In this document: positions 1-8,354 of the stretch, piece by piece | How positions within the stretch are numbered: position 1 is the stretch's first letter | Layout: each line of letters begins with the position of its first letter | NCBI GenBank assembly: GCA_028289585.1 | Contig: JANQPI010000020.1 | Location: 532,039-596,038, forward strand | DNA from: Candidatus Zixiibacteriota bacterium | Lineage (GTDB): Bacteria; Zixibacteria; MSB-5A5; GN15; FEB-12 | Reading direction: 5' to 3' | DNA length: 64,000 nucleotides | The notes under the pieces: generated by a model | What the model was told of the DNA's origin: nothing | Seen by the model: only the letters and a program-made list of their open reading frames with translations | Databases searched by the model: none | Program-made: the position numbers and the translations under genes

Positions 1-238
1 GCTGTTCGTCACACAGCCGGTGGCAATGGCGATCAGTCGTGGAATCGAAGTCAATGCCGACCACTACGCTGCTATGTTTCCCGGGCTCGATCGCTCCGAT
101 GGTATCGCTGCCGTTGGTCGTCTCGCCGATTTTAATCTGGGTGACCCCGATCCGCACCCGCTGACACATACCTGGTTCGGATCGCATCCCACGCTCCAGC
201 AGCGCCTCTCTGTTCTCGCCACCGAGGTCGAACGATGA
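1..238 (+). CDS. M48 family (Ste24/HtpX-like) membrane metalloprotease, C-terminal fragment
   Basis: The gene enters from the left edge, so only its last 78 codons are present. The fragment shows the end of the M48 catalytic region: an ISRGIEVNADHYAA segment matches the family's third zinc-ligand helix (N/R-x-E-x-x-AD-x-x-A), and NLGDPDPHPLTHTWFGSHPT matches the conserved C-terminal block found in CAAX-protease-like M48 enzymes. The HExxH motif and membrane segments lie outside the window. Such proteins cleave membrane or prenylated substrates at the inner membrane. The stop codon overlaps the next start (ATGA), so it is probably co-transcribed and translationally coupled with the M1-like peptidase. 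Confidence 0.8.
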   Translation, partial: LFVTQPVAMAISRGIEVNADHYAAMFPGLDRSDGIAAVGRLADFNLGDPDPHPLTHTWFGSHPTLQQRLSVLATEVER

Positions 239-2526
239 TTTGGCGCTGGCTGGTTCTCGTATGGCTCCTCAGCGTGGGAAGTGCGGTGGCTGATGACAGC
301 CCGCACCACCTGGCTGATCTCGTGCGCACGTTGGAGCAGCCGAACCTTGATCAATGGCAACAATTGACAGTGTCGCGCGAACGGCTCACGCATCAAGACT
401 TCTCAATCGTTCTCGACAGCGGAGCATTCCATGCTTTCTCGACCGTTTCTGTGGGCGAACAAGCACTGGTACCCGGGGCAATCTGGCGTGGTTCGGCGCG
501 TGTTCGGTTTACGCCGGTGTTGTCGGTCGAACGGGATCAGCTGAGGCGATTCGTGGATTCCTCGGTTTTCGTAGGTGACGTTACCGAATTGGTGTTCTAC
601 TTCGATGCGCGAATCTGGAGTCAGCTGGTCACGATGGGATCCTTACGTCGCACTCCTCCTCCGGCAACGTTGACGCGTCGGCTCGGTGACCACCTTCGTC
701 ATTTGTCCGCAGCCAGTCCATACTTCGCCGGTGAGGCAGCCCAGGCGCTCGTGCAGCCAACGGCGGAACGATTTCTATTGGTCACGGGTCGCATCGAATC
801 AGGACAGCGCTTCGTCTATCTCTTTGATCCTAGCGCGAATGAGGAAGTACAGTTCTACCTTTGGTCGTCGGTTCGTGACGGTCGTGCAGGCTGGGAGATT
901 GTCTGCCGCTATTCGATGTTTGCCGCGCCGAACTACTTTTTGATCAATGGTGTGGATCGTCGCCAACTTCGCCCCCTCCATGTCGACCTCGATGCGCGTA
1001 TTGATGGTTCCGGTCGGTTAGTTGCCGAGACAACTATCAGGGCCGTTGTGGCGCTGGAAGGGGCACGCCTTCTACCGTTTCGGCTCGATCCGCGCTTTCG
1101 CATCGAAACAATCAGTCGACCCGATGCCACACCGGTAACCTGGGTTGATCGGACGCGAGATGACAATATCGACGGTCTCCGTCAGTTCTACATCGCTACC
1201 GAACCGCTTACCTACGGCGATACCGTCGCTTTTACCGTAGTCTATCGAGGCGACATTGGTCAGCGACGATTCGGTGCGCTCCGTGGTACAACCCCATCGG
1301 AATGGTTGCCGCGGTATGGCTACAACGATCCGATTACCTATGATCTGACCCTGACCCTTCCGATCAACCAGGCGGTTGTTGGCCCCAACCAGCCAGAGGT
1401 TGAATCGGTCTCGAACTCACGTAAGCGCGTGCGCTGGGCAGTTGACCGGCCGACCTCTCTCGTTGCTCTGATGTTCGGCAATTACGATCTCGATCAAACG
1501 CAGGTGAAGGGTTCGTCGATCGAGATGTACACCCAACCGGCGCTGCGACCAGACGAACTCGAGTCGGCGTGGCGGGTCGACGAGAAACTGGCGCTGGCCG
1601 ATTTCTCGGGAGCCTATGAATTTTTCTCTGCAACCTTTGGCTCGCTTCCGTTGCCGTCCCTGACGATCGCTGAGTTCCCCGGGTGGCACGGGGTCTCGTT
1701 ACCGGGATTGCTTCAGATCGGATCTCACTCGTTCTACGAAGTCGGCCCCCGTGGCTACGCACGTATCTTTCGGGCTCATGAAGTCGCGCATCAATGGTGG
1801 GGAACCACGGTTCGGCCGGCTGGATATCGTGACGAATGGCTTTCCGAGGGGATGGCGGAGTATGCGGCACTGCTGTATCTCCAAGCCAAGGAGGGGGACC
1901 AGATCTATTACGACTGGCTGACGACGTACAGCCGAGAATTACTATCGATGCGAGCGCGGTACAGTCGCGATGAAAACCCGATCCCCTCGGTTTCTCTGGG
2001 GTATCGTGCCGAGTCGTCGCGTTCGGTCGGTGCCTATGACTTGGTCGTCTATCGCAAGGGTGCACTCATTCTGCACATGATTCGCATGCTGATGACCGAC
2101 TACGCCACCGGTGACGATCGGTTGTTCTTCGCCATGCTGCGCGAGTGCTTCGAACGTTACCGCGATCGCGAGATCAGCACGCGTGATTTCAAGTGGATGG
2201 TCGAGAAGTACATCGGACTCGACATGACGTGGTTCTTCAGTCAGTGGGTCTATGGTACCGAGATACCGCGTCTCGACACGTCGTCGCGCACGTTTCCGGT
2301 CGATGGTCGGTGGGGGATTACCATCCGTATCCGTCAGGAGAACGTCTCCGCGTCGTTCCGCAGCTGGGTGCCGGTGGCGGTGGATATGCACGATGGAACG
2401 ACACGCTGGCACCTGCTGCATGTCGACGGTGACGATGTCTATTACTCCCTTCCGACAACCGCCGAACGCCCTCTTCGAATCACCATCAATCCGAATCTGG
2501 CGGTCCTCGCCCAAATGGCTGATTGA
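235..2526 (+). CDS. Secreted M1-family (gluzincin) aminopeptidase-like protein
   Basis: A 763-residue protein with an N-terminal signal peptide (hydrophobic core WLVLVWLLSVGSAVA) implying export. The M1/gluzincin zinc site is complete: H515-E516-V-A-H519 followed by the third ligand E538 in WLSEGMAEY, 19 residues after H519. About 450 residues of beta-rich sequence precede the catalytic domain. The classical GAMEN exopeptidase motif is not obvious; a GWHGVSLPG stretch sits where it would be expected, so true aminopeptidase activity is uncertain. It overlaps the upstream M48 gene by 4 bp, suggesting a two-protease unit acting at the membrane or periplasm. Substrate unknown. Confidence 0.85.
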   Translation: MIWRWLVLVWLLSVGSAVADDSPHHLADLVRTLEQPNLDQWQQLTVSRERLTHQDFSIVLDSGAFHAFSTVSVGEQALVPGAIWRGSARVRFTPVLSVERDQLRRFVDSSVFVGDVTELVFYFDARIWSQLVTMGSLRRTPPPATLTRRLGDHLRHLSAASPYFAGEAAQALVQPTAERFLLVTGRIESGQRFVYLFDPSANEEVQFYLWSSVRDGRAGWEIVCRYSMFAAPNYFLINGVDRRQLRPLHVDLDARIDGSGRLVAETTIRAVVALEGARLLPFRLDPRFRIETISRPDATPVTWVDRTRDDNIDGLRQFYIATEPLTYGDTVAFTVVYRGDIGQRRFGALRGTTPSEWLPRYGYNDPITYDLTLTLPINQAVVGPNQPEVESVSNSRKRVRWAVDRPTSLVALMFGNYDLDQTQVKGSSIEMYTQPALRPDELESAWRVDEKLALADFSGAYEFFSATFGSLPLPSLTIAEFPGWHGVSLPGLLQIGSHSFYEVGPRGYARIFRAHEVAHQWWGTTVRPAGYRDEWLSEGMAEYAALLYLQAKEGDQIYYDWLTTYSRELLSMRARYSRDENPIPSVSLGYRAESSRSVGAYDLVVYRKGALILHMIRMLMTDYATGDDRLFFAMLRECFERYRDREISTRDFKWMVEKYIGLDMTWFFSQWVYGTEIPRLDTSSRTFPVDGRWGITIRIRQENVSASFRSWVPVAVDMHDGTTRWHLLHVDGDDVYYSLPTTAERPLRITINPNLAVLAQMAD

Positions 2527-2587
2527 CCGACCATTGCGCGCCGCTTCGTGTCTGCCTATCCTCGAAACAACGAAATGAGGTAGACCG

Positions 2588-3982
2588 ATGACGATGCGTA
2601 CTGAACGAGATTCCATCGGCGAGGTCGACGTGCCCGCCGATCGCTACTGGGGCGCTCAGACCGCCCGATCCCTGCACCATTTTCGCATTGGTGGCGAGCT
2701 CATGCCGCGCGAGATGATTCGCGCCCTGGGTGTTCTCAAGAAGGCGGCTGCTCAGGTCAATGCGACGCTCGGGCTGCTACCAAACGACAAAGCGGACCTG
2801 ATTGTCCGGGCGGCCGATGAGGTCATTGCCGGCGATCTTGATGATCACTTTCCCCTCGTTGTCTGGCAGACCGGATCAGGCACCCAGACGAACATGAACA
2901 GCAACGAAGTGATCGCCAATCGCGCCATCGAACTGGCCGGCGGTGAACTCGGTTCGAAATCACCGATTCATCCAAACGACGACGTCAACAAGGCGCAGTC
3001 ATCGAACGATACGTTTCCGACCGCGATGCATATCGCCGTCGTCGAACAGTTGCACCATCGTCTGATTCCGATGCTCACCGAGTTGCGGGATACACTGGCC
3101 GACAAAGCGCGCGATTTCGATGAGATCATCAAGATTGGCCGCACGCATCTGATGGATGCCACACCGTTAACGCTCGGCCAGGAATTTTCGGGTTACGCGC
3201 AGCAGTTATCGAACGGCCTCGCTCGTATCGAAGCGAGCCTTCCGCGGCTCTATCCGCTGGCGTTGGGGGGGACCGCGGTTGGAACGGGACTGAACACGCA
3301 TCCGGAGTTTGCCGAGAAGGCGGCCGACCGCATCGCCGACCTGACCGGATTGCCGTTCGTTTCGGCACCGAATAAGTTTGAAGCACTGGCGGCCCACGAT
3401 GCCCTGGTCGAATGTTCCGGCCAGCTCAAAACGATCGCCTGCTCGCTCATGAAGATTGCCAACGACATTCGCCTGATGGGCTCGGGTCCACGGTCGGGTA
3501 TCGGCGAACTGAACCTACCGGCCAACGAACCGGGTTCGTCGATCATGCCGGGGAAAGTCAACCCGACGCAGTGTGAGGCGATGACAATGGTCTGTGCGCA
3601 GGTGATCGGCAATGATGTCGCTGTTAACGTCGGCGGCGCTACCGGGCACTTCGAACTGAACGTGTTCAAGCCGATGATGGTCCACAACGTCTTGCAATCG
3701 ATCCGTCTGCTGGCCGATGCGTGCGATATGTTCAATCAGTTCTGTGCGATCGGTCTCGAACCGAATCGTCCGAACCTTGATCGGCATCTTAACAATTCGT
3801 TGATGCTGGTTACGGCGCTGAATCCGCATATCGGCTACGACAACGCGGCGAAAGTTGCGAAGAAGGCCCACGCCGACGGCACCACGCTCAAAGAGGCGGC
3901 GATCGCGCTTGGTCTTTTGACAGCTGAAGAGTTCGACACCAAAGTTCGTCCCGAGCAGATGATCGCGCCGAATATCTCATGA
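2588..3982 (+). CDS. fumC: Class II fumarate hydratase (fumarase C)
   Basis: 464 residues, normal length for the iron-independent class II fumarases that interconvert fumarate and L-malate in the TCA cycle. Family blocks seen in order: [53 protein letters not shown], and the fumarase/aspartase signature [15 protein letters not shown], whose flexible loop carries the catalytic serine. Start chosen at the first ATG, with a GAGG-type ribosome-binding site about 8 nt upstream. The stop overlaps mgsA by 4 bp, so the two are probably co-translated. Cytoplasmic homotetramer in known members. Confidence 0.98.
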   Translation: MTMRTERDSIGEVDVPADRYWGAQTARSLHHFRIGGELMPREMIRALGVLKKAAAQVNATLGLLPNDKADLIVRAADEVIAGDLDDHFPLVVWQTGSGTQTNMNSNEVIANRAIELAGGELGSKSPIHPNDDVNKAQSSNDTFPTAMHIAVVEQLHHRLIPMLTELRDTLADKARDFDEIIKIGRTHLMDATPLTLGQEFSGYAQQLSNGLARIEASLPRLYPLALGGTAVGTGLNTHPEFAEKAADRIADLTGLPFVSAPNKFEALAAHDALVECSGQLKTIACSLMKIANDIRLMGSGPRSGIGELNLPANEPGSSIMPGKVNPTQCEAMTMVCAQVIGNDVAVNVGGATGHFELNVFKPMMVHNVLQSIRLLADACDMFNQFCAIGLEPNRPNLDRHLNNSLMLVTALNPHIGYDNAAKVAKKAHADGTTLKEAAIALGLLTAEEFDTKVRPEQMIAPNIS

Positions 3983-4419
3983 GTCGCGCGCAACCGACTG
4001 TCGCGCTTGTCGCACACGATAACAAGAAAGCGGCGCTGATCGACTGGGTGACCCGTCATCGCGACGCCCTGGCTGATTGCCATCTTGTGGCCACGGGTAC
4101 GACTGGCAAACAGATCGAGTCGATTCTCCCGGTCCAGACGCGGCTGATGTCGGGGCCGTTGGGTGGCGATCAGCAGTTGGGTGCGATGATCGCCGAAGGT
4201 AAGATCGACGCCCTGATCTTCTTCTGGGATCCGTTGTCGGCGCAACCGCATGACCCGGATGTCAAGGCGCTGCTGCGGCTGGCGGTGGTGTGGAATATTC
4301 CGACAGCATCGAATATCGCAACTGCTGACTATCTGCTTGCCTCAGCGCACTGGCAGGGTGGCTACGACCGTCAGCGTCCGGACTATGGCGATTACGCCAA
4401 TCGTACGCTTCCCCGTTAG
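3979..4419 (+). CDS. mgsA: Methylglyoxal synthase
   Basis: 146 residues. Converts dihydroxyacetone phosphate to methylglyoxal and phosphate, a glycolytic bypass that relieves sugar-phosphate stress. The sequence follows the E. coli enzyme closely: [19 protein letters not shown], the [12 protein letters not shown] phosphate-binding and catalytic region, [20 protein letters not shown], and the C-terminal ATADYLL block. Overlaps fumC (ATGA) and is followed 6 bp later by rqcH, so the three form one transcription unit. No allosteric or regulatory feature is visible in the DNA. Confidence 0.97.
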   Translation: MSRAQPTVALVAHDNKKAALIDWVTRHRDALADCHLVATGTTGKQIESILPVQTRLMSGPLGGDQQLGAMIAEGKIDALIFFWDPLSAQPHDPDVKALLRLAVVWNIPTASNIATADYLLASAHWQGGYDRQRPDYGDYANRTLPR

Positions 4420-4425
4420 CGTTCA

Positions 4426-6087
4426 ATGCAAACGTCGCTACACATTGCCGCACTCGTCCGTGAGGCGCGGCGGGAGCTAACCGGCTCCACGCTCGTCGAT
4501 ACGGCGTTCTACCGCAAAGAGCGGGCGGCGTATCTCTATTTCAAAGCGGCCAAGACCCGCTGGGCACTGGGGTTGGTCTGGCATCCGCACGGCCACGGCG
4601 CGTTTCTCGTTCCGGCCGGAAAAACACGAGTGAGTACTGGCGAAAAACCGTTTCCGCTGTTCGGTGGAATCGAGGGGCGTCTCGTTGCGATCGAACAACG
4701 GCCGCTCGACCGGATACTCACCGTGACCGTCGAGGCTGGTGGGTCGACCGCGATACTCGCCCTCGAAGCGATCGGTGCTAACTCGAATATCTGGCTGCTG
4801 GATAGCGACAGTAAAAGGCAACAAGTCTTGCGGAACCGCGATTTTACCCCTGGCGAGCCGTACGAACCACCGCCATTGCCGAACAAACTGAATCCAATCG
4901 AGTTGGAGCCCGATGATCTCACGAGTCGTGTCGCCGACCATACATCGCTGCTTGGTCTGATTGAGAAAGATGTGCACGGATTCAACCGCACACTCGCCAA
5001 AGAAGCGCTTATCCGCGCCGATCTCGATTTCACACCGCCTGATGAAATCGAGTCGGATGGCTGGACTGACCTTGCCAAGTCTATCACTGATTTAGCGCGT
5101 CGATTCGAGTCTCCCGAGACCGGCTATTTGTATGACATCGGCGGGAAGTTCGAGGCGTACCCGTTCAAGCTCCGCTCGCAGACCACCGAGCCGGAGAAGC
5201 TCAAGACACTCTCACTTGCCGTGCTTGAAATCGTCAGTCGCAAACGCGCCGGGGTCGCCGAAGCGGATGAGGAGAAGCAGACAGTCTCCGCTGTGAAGCG
5301 CACGGTCAAGCGGCTGGCCAAGCGGGTTGAAAAGCTCGAACGCGACGTTGCCGCAGCGGCCGATTTCGATTCGTATCGTCGCATCGGCGAGCTGCTGCAG
5401 ACACATTTTACCGATCTCAAGAAGGGCCTGAGCGAAATCACCCTCAACGACCTAATGACTGGCGAGCCGGTGACGGTGTCACTCGATCCGAAAGATTCGC
5501 CGGCCGATTCGGTCGAGTCGTATTTCCGTCGCTACCGCAAAGGGAAAGAGGGATTGGAAATGCTCGAGCGGCGACTGGCAATCACGCGCGATGAGCTGAC
5601 CTCGACCGAGCGGATGCTGGCCGATCTCGAAGTCAACTTTGTCCAAGCTTCGCAACAATACGCGGCGGACATCGCCGCGCTATTGCCAAGAGATGCCGAA
5701 GGAAAAGGGGGTGATGCCCCCCGCCTGCCGTATCGGGAGCATACGCTCTCGACGGGGCTGACGATCTTCATCGGTCGCGATGGTTCTGATAACGACCGGA
5801 CGACATTTGATTTTGCCAAGCCGTACGAGCTTTGGTTTCACACGCAGCAGTGTCCGGGGTCGCATGTTGTCATGAAGTTTCCGAACAAGAGTTTCCAGCC
5901 CTCGAAGCGGGAGATTGAGGAGACGGCGGCGATTGCGGCGTGGCATTCGAAAGCGCGCAATGATACGCTGGTACCGGTGATTTATGCTGAGCGGCGGTAT
6001 GTGCGGAAACCGCGGAAAGCGAAACCGGGGTTGGTGACGGTTGAGCGCGAAAAGTCCGTCATGGTCGAACCGGCAAGGCCAGAGTAA
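4426..6087 (+). CDS. rqcH: NFACT-family ribosome rescue protein (RqcH / FbpA-like)
   Basis: 553 residues. NFACT proteins bind split 50S subunits that carry stalled nascent chains and, in bacteria, recruit alanyl-tRNA to add C-terminal alanine tails. The N-terminal NFACT-N region holds an RDFTPGEPYEPPP block; a charged coiled-coil-like region lies around residues 290-410; the C-terminal NFACT-R domain has the diagnostic ELWFHTQQCPGSHVVMK. The gene ends VMVEPARPE-stop, and a diverged copy of exactly this 3' end recurs at 6994-7023 (see remnant). Convergent with the accessory gene that follows only 3 bp later. Some relatives are annotated as fibronectin-binding proteins; the rescue role is the better-supported one. 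Confidence 0.9.
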   Translation: MQTSLHIAALVREARRELTGSTLVDTAFYRKERAAYLYFKAAKTRWALGLVWHPHGHGAFLVPAGKTRVSTGEKPFPLFGGIEGRLVAIEQRPLDRILTVTVEAGGSTAILALEAIGANSNIWLLDSDSKRQQVLRNRDFTPGEPYEPPPLPNKLNPIELEPDDLTSRVADHTSLLGLIEKDVHGFNRTLAKEALIRADLDFTPPDEIESDGWTDLAKSITDLARRFESPETGYLYDIGGKFEAYPFKLRSQTTEPEKLKTLSLAVLEIVSRKRAGVAEADEEKQTVSAVKRTVKRLAKRVEKLERDVAAAADFDSYRRIGELLQTHFTDLKKGLSEITLNDLMTGEPVTVSLDPKDSPADSVESYFRRYRKGKEGLEMLERRLAITRDELTSTERMLADLEVNFVQASQQYAADIAALLPRDAEGKGGDAPRLPYREHTLSTGLTIFIGRDGSDNDRTTFDFAKPYELWFHTQQCPGSHVVMKFPNKSFQPSKREIEETAAIAAWHSKARNDTLVPVIYAERRYVRKPRKAKPGLVTVEREKSVMVEPARPE

Positions 6088-6090
6088 AAG

Positions 6091-6945
6091 CTACCTGGTC
6101 TTCAGTTCCTGAATTCTTCTTTTCAGTTTAGGTTGTGCGCCTCGTGATCTCGGATGAGGTCCCACGATCGTTACCGTTTTGTCAGAATTGCGTAGAGACA
6201 ATGTTTCGTAATCATCCGTAACTTTCAGATCGCCTTCGAAAAGCAACTCTACCGATGACGTATCTTTACCGATCATCATAAACAGATAATCAGGCTGCAA
6301 GTGCCTGATTTCTGTTTCCAAGATAGCAGCAACGTAATTGTTCTGAGGTTCTTTGAGTTGATGCGGTACCGTTCCTGTATCTATAGAGTAATAGTTCTTT
6401 GATCCCTTGATGCGCTTGTTCACGAACCGAGCCGGAGCTACTCGGTAGATGTTCGACCAGGCAATCTTTGAGAAGACTTCCTCATTCGAAAGATTGGGCT
6501 TCTCAGTGAGTGTCCGAACGATCGATCGAACGGCCTGCCAAAAGCTGGATCGACCAGAGCTGTAGTTAGCACCGTCCGGTAAGAAGCATCCTTGCAGGGC
6601 GTCGTCTCTTGACCACGCGTCACTTATCCAGCCGGTTGGATTCGTCTGGTAACGAACAAGGATGTCAGAATGCTCGTGTTCGGACCATGGATCCTGTGCC
6701 AAATGCAAAGTTCGTCTTACGCCTTCTTTCGTGGTTAAATCCTGTCCAGTTGTCCACCCATTCACAGATTGTCCAACAACCATGATCTTTGGGCAGTCTT
6801 GGCCGTACGCTTTGCCTTGCAGAGCGCAAAAAGTTGTGAGTGGTGTCGAGTTTCTATAGCAACGAGCGTGTCGATAGACGCTTGCTAGGAGCTGTTCATA
6901 CAGCTTGAGAAGATCGTAATCTAGTTTAGGAAGGGGGACCGTCAA
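6091..6945 (-). CDS. UDG-superfamily-like hypothetical protein (accessory gene A)
   Basis: 284 residues starting at TTG; an in-frame TAG lies directly upstream and no earlier start exists. No close family recognised. Features resembling the uracil-DNA glycosylase fold: a hydrophobic strand leading to a KIMVVGQSVNGW loop (residues 53-64), WSNIYRVAP (163-171), and a late IVGPHPRSRG (260-269) in the position of the UDG H-(P/S)-S motif. Base composition is visibly more AT-rich than the neighbours. It lies between the 3' ends of rqcH and an ispG remnant, in the same direction as ispG, consistent with horizontally acquired cargo, perhaps defence-related. UDG assignment is tentative; no catalytic residue could be proven. 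Confidence 0.6.
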   Translation of the reverse strand: MTVPLPKLDYDLLKLYEQLLASVYRHARCYRNSTPLTTFCALQGKAYGQDCPKIMVVGQSVNGWTTGQDLTTKEGVRRTLHLAQDPWSEHEHSDILVRYQTNPTGWISDAWSRDDALQGCFLPDGANYSSGRSSFWQAVRSIVRTLTEKPNLSNEEVFSKIAWSNIYRVAPARFVNKRIKGSKNYYSIDTGTVPHQLKEPQNNYVAAILETEIRHLQPDYLFMMIGKDTSSVELLFEGDLKVTDDYETLSLRNSDKTVTIVGPHPRSRGAQPKLKRRIQELKTR

Positions 6946-6960
6946 ACTACGACTTTCTCG

Positions 6961-7023
6961 CTACGCTCCGGCGGGTTCCTTGTCGAGAGATTCGTCATGA
7001 TCGAACCGGCAAAGCCGGAGTAG
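6961..7023. pseudogene. Fused remnants of ispG and rqcH 3' ends between accessory genes A and B
   Basis: 6961-6988 matches the 3' end of ispG at 8355-8382 in 23 of 28 bases; read on the minus strand it encodes LDKEPAGA-stop against PDKEPAGA-stop in ispG, and four of the five differences are synonymous. Immediately after it, 6994-7023 matches the 3' end of rqcH (6058-6087) in 26 of 30 bases and encodes VMIEPAKPE-stop against VMVEPARPE-stop. The remnants therefore come from diverged homologues of both flanking genes and mark the junction of two insertion alleles. A 10-base CGACTTTCTC at 6951-6960 also occurs in ispG (8402-8411) and may be a further scrap. Confidence 0.85.
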
Positions 7024-7033
7024 TTTTACCCCC

Positions 7034-8272
7034 TTACTTCTGGGACCGTTTCTTGCCTGGTTTGAACTCTGAATATGTCTCAGCAACTTGCTCCGGTTGG
7101 ATCTCTATCCCGTTATCTTGGCAGAGTTTCTCAAGTTGCAGTTGGTCTTCAGGACTCCAAACTGGGTGATTCAATGTACAGAAATCTAGGGTCATTGGTT
7201 TTTGATTGTCGTTTTCAGCAAGGAATCCGTAAACGAGAGCGTTAGTCCGAAAACGGCCGCGAGCTAGGAAGCAATAGGTTCTCAGCCAGTTGTTCCGAGT
7301 TTCTCTGCTTAACTCCCGCGGAAAGAAAGCAAAGACATACGTAAGCGATACTTGTTTTGTGGTGCCGGTTCTCACATACCCCGTAGGTCTGCCGATCGAC
7401 TTCTCACGAGCTTCAAAGAACTCTTGGGCCACGATCCGTCGATCGTAACGTCGCAGTCTTGCGAGAGGTAGAACAAGCTTTAGGTAGTCACCTCCGCCAG
7501 TTCGGTGCAAGTTGTCGATCGCGAAGTCGATCAAATAACTCGGTCGATTTTGTGCTCTTCTTGTCTCGGCATTGGTACTCGCACTCCAATCTTCCCAATA
7601 GCCATCCATGAAGTGTTGGGTTGCAGCCTTCCCTCGTAGTTCGTCTACACTTCGCCCATGCGACACATAGAACGCCAAGAAGTCTTGCTCGCGGCAATTC
7701 TCAAAGGAAATCGGCGGAAACGTTCCAGTACCTAGCGATTGTCTAGCAGTCAAGTAGTCGAGAAAGTCCAGAACGGTGTCCAATTCGTTCAGTATGTACG
7801 AAAGTGAGCGGTCAAAGCAGTGAACGATTCTATCTTCATCACTGACAATTCCATGATACATTTTTCCATCTTCGCCGACACCGACTGCGATCCGCCAACA
7901 CTTATGGTGAACCTTGGGATCAAACACGGTTCTGCCACCGCTGTCATTCGTTAGTTCAATCGGCTCAATACTTGACGTCAAAGCCCGCTCAGCTCCGAAT
8001 AACTGACCTATGTTCGCATCATAAGTCTTGCGAATATACCGTTCGTCATTTCCTTTGTTGCGAATGTTCTTGATTTGGAAGATTAAAAAGTGTTCTTCAA
8101 ACAAAACGAGTAAATCGCAGATTTCTTCCTCTACTCCGTTCGGTTTTCGTCTTTTGGGATTTAGGTAACAGAACTCCCGCAGAAAAGACTTCTTAGCGAG
8201 GCTATGCAGGATGTCCTCAGCTTGCTTGCCCGAGAACTCGAATCTGCGAGGGTGGGGTGGATCTGGTGTCAT
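7034..8272 (-). CDS. PD-(D/E)XK nuclease-like hypothetical protein (accessory gene B)
   Basis: 412 residues, ATG start, no recognised full-length family. The N-terminal 70 residues look like a restriction-endonuclease fold: a helix with an acidic residue (GKQAEDIL, E19), then EEEICDLLVLF followed by HFLIFQIKN, giving D53 and the Q66-x-K68 pair of a (D)-(E/Q)xK site. The remainder has no obvious motif and no membrane segment. Codon use and GC are lower than in rqcH and ispG. It occupies the same slot as gene A: its stop lies 10 bp from an rqcH-like stop codon and its start 82 bp downstream of ispG. A DNA-cleaving defence role is plausible but unproven. Confidence 0.6.
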   Translation of the reverse strand: MTPDPPHPRRFEFSGKQAEDILHSLAKKSFLREFCYLNPKRRKPNGVEEEICDLLVLFEEHFLIFQIKNIRNKGNDERYIRKTYDANIGQLFGAERALTSSIEPIELTNDSGGRTVFDPKVHHKCWRIAVGVGEDGKMYHGIVSDEDRIVHCFDRSLSYILNELDTVLDFLDYLTARQSLGTGTFPPISFENCREQDFLAFYVSHGRSVDELRGKAATQHFMDGYWEDWSASTNAETRRAQNRPSYLIDFAIDNLHRTGGGDYLKLVLPLARLRRYDRRIVAQEFFEAREKSIGRPTGYVRTGTTKQVSLTYVFAFFPRELSRETRNNWLRTYCFLARGRFRTNALVYGFLAENDNQKPMTLDFCTLNHPVWSPEDQLQLEKLCQDNGIEIQPEQVAETYSEFKPGKKRSQK

Positions 8273-8354
8273 CTACGCAATTTGAGACCACTGTCCCGCG
8301 CTGCGCAATAACCAAGTGCTGTCTAGAAAAGTATGTGATTTCCGGTGATGCGTT

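Noticed and set aside
1364-2065. A 233-codon open frame on the minus strand inside the M1-like peptidase gene
   Set aside because: Arg/Pro/Ser/Thr-rich translation without any family likeness, antisense to a well-supported coding sequence; typical shadow of GC-rich coding DNA.
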